Made by a program: the position numbers and the translations under genes
NCBI GenBank assembly: GCA_029931905.1
Contig: JAOZRH010000080.1
Coordinates: 1 to 9,192, forward strand
DNA length: 9,192 nucleotides
DNA from: Fidelibacterota bacterium
GTDB lineage: Bacteria > Fidelibacterota > Fidelibacteria > Fidelibacterales > Fidelibacteraceae
Direction of reading: 5' to 3'
Shown here: positions 6,432 to 9,192 of the stretch, one piece after another
Position numbering within the stretch: position 1 is the first letter of the stretch
Layout: every line of letters starts with the position of its first letter
The notes under the pieces: model-generated
Told to the model about the DNA's origin: nothing
Seen by the model: only the letters and a program-made list of their open reading frames with translations
Database searches by the model: none

Positions 6432-6785
6432 TTATTCTACATTTAAAATATCTTTGAATGCTTTTTGAAGAGCATCTTTTGGAAGTGCTCCTTGTGCCAT
6501 CTGTGGTTTACCTTCTTTGGGGCAAAACAAAATTGATGGGATACTGCGAATTCCAAAAGCTCCAGCAAGTTCTTGTTCTTTTTCGGTATCTACTTTAAAG
6601 ATATTCAATTTGCCTTCATATTCTTTTGAAAGTTCTTCTAAAATTGGTGCTACTATTTTACATGGTTGACACCAGTCTGCATAGAAGTCAATTACGCAAG
6701 GTAACTCGCCTTCAAATTTCCATTCTTTACTCTTTTCATAATTAAAAACTTTCTCTAAAAAAGCCTCTTTTGTCAAATGTTCCAT
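6432..6785 (-). CDS. trxA: Thioredoxin
   Basis: This is a complete single-domain thioredoxin of 117 residues, a cytoplasmic dithiol-disulfide oxidoreductase. The active site is W38-C39-Q-P-C42, where Gln replaces the Gly of the classical WCGPC; this changes the residue between the cysteines and may shift redox potential. The preceding strand is VIDFYAD and the cis-proline is Pro83 in GIRSIPSILF. The N-terminal helix region is slightly longer than in E. coli TrxA (FNYEKSKEWKFEGELPC before the central strand), a form common in Bacteroidota-like bacteria. Two extra cysteines are present at 30 and 88. No signal peptide is seen. On the minus strand AAAGGAG precedes the ATG. The gene is convergent with the LolA-like gene and divergent from the TetR gene, and is probably a monocistronic housekeeping gene. 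Confidence 0.93.
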   Translation of the reverse strand: MEHLTKEAFLEKVFNYEKSKEWKFEGELPCVIDFYADWCQPCKIVAPILEELSKEYEGKLNIFKVDTEKEQELAGAFGIRSIPSILFCPKEGKPQMAQGALPKDALQKAFKDILNVE

Positions 6786-6966
6786 TTTTTCTCCTTTTAC
6801 TCTAAATTTTAATTAACCCCAAGGATAAACATTAATAATTTATTATGCAAGTATATTGTGTATTATTTTAAATATTAATCATTTAATGCGAAGACATTTT
6901 TTTAATTAGTCACAGGTTTGATTATTTTAAAATAAAATTATAAAATTTACTTGTTTTTGAAAATTA

Positions 6967-6972
6967 TATAAT
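6967..6972 (+). promoter_or_regulatory. Candidate -10 element of the TetR gene promoter
   Basis: TATAAT matches the sigma-70 -10 consensus exactly and lies 44 nt before the TetR start codon. No good -35 hexamer is at the right distance; TTGTTT at 6951 is too close, leaving a 10-nt spacer. In AT-rich DNA such a match can be chance. Confidence 0.35.
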
Positions 6973-6981
6973 GTAATATTA

Positions 6982-7005
6982 TTCAATGGTTAATCGGTCA
7001 TTCAA
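6982..7005 (+). promoter_or_regulatory. Candidate TetR operator (imperfect inverted repeat)
   Basis: TTCAATG at 6982-6988 and CATTCAA at 6999-7005 form an inverted repeat with 6 of 7 matches and a 10-nt centre (GTTAATCGGT). It lies between the candidate -10 and the Shine-Dalgarno of the TetR gene, where an autorepressing TetR protein commonly binds. The centre is not palindromic, so this is tentative. Confidence 0.3.
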
Positions 7006-7016
7006 AAAGGAGAGAA

Positions 7017-7592
7017 ATGCCAAAAACTAAAGCCCAATATGAAGAAATTAGAAAAAAATCACAAAAATTGATACTAGATGTTGCAATGGAACTTTTTGCA
7101 ACATATGGTTATCATAATACAAGTATTGTTAATATTGCAAAGAAAGCAAATATTTCAAAAGGATTACTCTATAATTATTTTACAAGTAAAGAAGAATTAT
7201 TAGAGCATATTTTATTTCAAAGTTTTACCGAAATAGATGATTCTCTCATTGTTAATAAAAATAATAAAGACCCAAAAGAAAAATTAGAAATATTAATACA
7301 TTCATTATTCAATTCACTAAAAAATAAAAAAACTACTTGGAAATTATATACTAGCATAATGCTTTTACCAGAATTAGCTCATAAATTTATTGAGATTTCA
7401 AAAAATTATAATGATATTTTTACAACACTTTTATTTGAATTATATCCTAATCTTACTCCTCAAGAAGTAGAGATGGAATTAATATTTTTTGGTGCATTTA
7501 TTGATGGTATTATTTACGATTATGTGATTATGGAAGACCAATTCCCAATTAATGAAATGGAAAAAAAATTAATTGAAAAATATTGCAAATAA
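7017..7592 (+). CDS. TetR/AcrR family transcriptional regulator
   Basis: The 191-residue length is typical of the family. The N-terminal DNA-binding domain is clear: helix 1 (ILDVAMELFATYGYHNTSI), then the helix-turn-helix at about 36-57 (TSIVNIAKKANISKGLLYNYF) and TSKEELLEHIL. The C-terminal two-thirds is a variable all-helical ligand and dimer domain, so the inducer cannot be predicted. AAGGAGAG precedes the ATG. The gene lies 231 nt from the divergent thioredoxin gene and 42 nt before the large secreted-protein gene on the same strand. It may repress itself and that gene. A link to the envelope cluster on the far side of the thioredoxin gene is also possible, since TetR proteins often control exporters, but nothing in the sequence shows it. 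Confidence 0.93.
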   Translation: MPKTKAQYEEIRKKSQKLILDVAMELFATYGYHNTSIVNIAKKANISKGLLYNYFTSKEELLEHILFQSFTEIDDSLIVNKNNKDPKEKLEILIHSLFNSLKNKKTTWKLYTSIMLLPELAHKFIEISKNYNDIFTTLLFELYPNLTPQEVEMELIFFGAFIDGIIYDYVIMEDQFPINEMEKKLIEKYCK

Positions 7593-7634
7593 ATATATAA
7601 TAACAAGATGATAAATAATTACAAGGAGAAAAAA

Positions 7635-9192
7635 ATGAGAAAAAGAAATTTAGTTTTTTGTTTATTGCTTTTCTTTTTTACCTTACCTGTTTTTGCTCAA
7701 CTTACATTCCAAAGAGGTTTTGGTGAAATGGAAACTGAACAGGAAGGATACACCACTATACAGACTTCGGATGGCGGTTATTTACTTACTGGTATAACAA
7801 GGGATGCAAGTGATAATGCAGATGTGTTACTTGTTAAATATGATGAATTTGGTAAGGTTTCTTGGTCAAAAACTTATGGCTCACCAGAATATGATAAAGG
7901 TTATGGTCTTGGAGAACTTAAAGGCGGTGGATTTGTAATCGCTGCAAAAACGAATATTGTTGATAGCAATGGCGATTGGTGGATAATCAGAACTGATGAA
8001 AATGGCGATTCGCTTTGGACAAAGAAAATTGGAGATACTGGAACAGATATTCCATACAAAGTTATTCCAACTGACGATGGCAATTTTGTTGTAGCTGGTC
8101 AAGTTTATGGAATGTATTCTTGTACACAAAAAAATCATGACGGTTATATTATTAAATTAGACCCAAACGGAAACGAAATTTGGGATCATGTAGTCCCAAA
8201 TTCAATTAAAGATATAGTTGTTGGTGCAACCCAAACTAACGATGGCGGTTTTGTTCTATGTGGACATGCTTGGGATAGCAACGAAGACCATTACAATATG
8301 TTTGCATATAAAGTTGACAGCTTAGGTGAAAAAAAATGGACAAAGACCTATATTATAAACAAAACAAGATACGAAGATACTAGAGCCTATGGAATAGCAG
8401 AATTAGAAAATGGCGAGTTAATTATTGTTGGTAGAATAAACCATTGTGCAATTGGGGAGGCGTGTAAACCTGAAATACATATTAAAAGAATAGATAATGT
8501 TGGGCATTTATTAATGGAAAAGACTATTGCCTCTTTTGGAGAAGCAACTGCTAAGGATGTTGTATCTTTGAGTAATGGGAATATAGCTCTTGTTGGAAAC
8601 TCTGAGTCGCATATAATGAGTAGTGCATCTTCAAGTGCATTTGTCTCAATTTTTGACACGGCAGGAACGCAGATATCATATAATTTGTTAGGTGGAAATC
8701 ATCCAGGACATAATTGGGCTCATTCTGTTAGCGTAACTTCTGATGATGGATTAATAATTGGAGGATATGCAACTCTTGGAAAAAGAATTTCAAGTACTCA
8801 AGTTCTTTATTATAAAAATGCTTTCTTAGCAAAAACAGATATCAATGGAAAATATTCAGAGTTTTATACAACAAAAGACAAAATTGATTATGGAAATGTT
8901 GAAATTGGCACTTCTGTTACCGACACAATTTGGGCAATGAATAATACTTTGTACGATATTAAATATTCATCATATATAGATGGCTCACATCCAAATGAGT
9001 TTTTGATGATTGAAGGTGAAACATCAGATACACTACTTACTAATGCAGCAGATTCTTTGAGAATTATTGTTAAATATACTCCAAACGAGGCAGTTACTGA
9101 TTCAACATTTTTACAATTGAGATGGGGAAATATTGAGTACTCTATAGATAAAGAAAGAAAACTTTATTATTATGGAACAGGGGAAGAAGGTG
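7635..9192 (+). CDS. Secreted seven-repeat beta-propeller-like protein with ASH/choice-of-anchor D domain (3' partial)
   Basis: The frame is open for 519 codons from ATG 7635 to the window edge; the C-terminus lies beyond. AAGGAG precedes the start. A signal peptide (MRKRNLVFCLLLFFFTLPVFA) has a likely cleavage before Gln22. Residues about 40-412 contain seven copies of a motif like SDGGYLLTG, starting at residues 45, 96, 147, 202, 258, 313 and 369. Each is followed by a D-x-x-G-(x)3-W-like element (for example YDEFGKVSW, TDENGDSLW, LDPNGNEIW). The 51-56 residue period and the count of seven suggest a seven-bladed beta-propeller. From about 416 (DYGNVEIGTSVTDTI...N) to 500 (IIVKYTPNEAVTDSTFLQL) is an Ig-like ASH/choice-of-anchor D domain. 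Such proteins in FCB bacteria are usually exported to the cell surface, often with a C-terminal sorting domain, which would be outside the window. The biological role is unknown. Confidence 0.85.
   Translation, partial: MRKRNLVFCLLLFFFTLPVFAQLTFQRGFGEMETEQEGYTTIQTSDGGYLLTGITRDASDNADVLLVKYDEFGKVSWSKTYGSPEYDKGYGLGELKGGGFVIAAKTNIVDSNGDWWIIRTDENGDSLWTKKIGDTGTDIPYKVIPTDDGNFVVAGQVYGMYSCTQKNHDGYIIKLDPNGNEIWDHVVPNSIKDIVVGATQTNDGGFVLCGHAWDSNEDHYNMFAYKVDSLGEKKWTKTYIINKTRYEDTRAYGIAELENGELIIVGRINHCAIGEACKPEIHIKRIDNVGHLLMEKTIASFGEATAKDVVSLSNGNIALVGNSESHIMSSASSSAFVSIFDTAGTQISYNLLGGNHPGHNWAHSVSVTSDDGLIIGGYATLGKRISSTQVLYYKNAFLAKTDINGKYSEFYTTKDKIDYGNVEIGTSVTDTIWAMNNTLYDIKYSSYIDGSHPNEFLMIEGETSDTLLTNAADSLRIIVKYTPNEAVTDSTFLQLRWGNIEYSIDKERKLYYYGTGEEG

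Larger units (their letters stand above)
6786..7016. other. Divergent intergenic region between thioredoxin and TetR genes
   Basis: This 231-nt, very AT-rich spacer must hold the promoters for both directions. On the plus strand the best -10 is TATAAT at 6967-6972. For the thioredoxin side several AT-rich -10-like strings exist but none is convincing. No ORF or tRNA is seen, and the only hairpins are low-complexity A/T ones. Confidence 0.6.

Noticed and set aside
6840..6960. Hairpins or a small RNA in the thioredoxin-TetR spacer
   Set aside because: Only low-complexity A/T palindromes such as ATTTTAAAAT are present; no stable stem or conserved RNA pattern was seen.
7881..8659. Minus-strand ORFs under the seven-repeat protein
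   Set aside because: The plus frame is open through the whole region with signal peptide and repeats; the minus frames are shadows.

Overview
The window is strongly AT-rich, with AT-biased codons and long A/T runs between genes. It comes from a bacterium with a Gram-negative-type envelope: it encodes a lipoprotein with a clear lipobox, a LolA-like periplasmic protein, a LolC/E-MacB type ABC permease pair, and an exported seven-repeat protein ending in an ASH-like (choice-of-anchor D) domain. These families are common in the Fibrobacterota-Chlorobiota-Bacteroidota (FCB) assemblage. Almost every gene has a strong purine-rich Shine-Dalgarno (AGGAG/GGAGG). This argues against a typical Bacteroidota genome and fits deeper FCB lineages such as Cloacimonadota- or Delongbacteria-like bacteria. 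The placement is inference only; there is no rRNA or marker gene in the window.

Layout. (1) Positions 5-6329, all on +, form a tightly packed envelope cluster: a YcxB-like membrane protein, a LolD/MacB-type ABC ATPase, a DacB/PBP4-type D-Ala-D-Ala carboxypeptidase lipoprotein, two ABC permeases overlapping by ATGA, and an outer-membrane lipoprotein-sorting (LolA-like) protein. (2) Between dacB and the first permease sits a small cassette (2534-3020): a GxxExxY-family PD-(D/E)XK-like ORF bounded by imperfect terminal inverted repeats built from ACACGGATT units. Removing it in silico leaves a 30-nt gap between dacB and the permease, matching the other gaps in the operon (28 and 33 nt). It therefore looks like a mobile cassette that landed inside the operon without breaking a gene. 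(3) A perfect 13-bp hairpin (6376-6408) is a bidirectional terminator between this cluster and a convergent thioredoxin gene on -. (4) A 231-nt AT-rich divergent spacer follows, then a TetR-family regulator and a secreted protein with seven 51-56 residue repeats (probable seven-bladed beta-propeller) that runs off the right edge.

How they may work together. The ATPase, two permeases and LolA-like protein have the parts of an inner-membrane extraction machine with a periplasmic carrier, for a lipoprotein or other lipid-linked cargo. The carboxypeptidase adds a cell-wall function in the same transcription unit. The TetR gene may control itself and the secreted protein. No CRISPR, tRNA, rRNA or classical insertion sequence was seen. 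The most unusual structure is the GxxExxY cassette.
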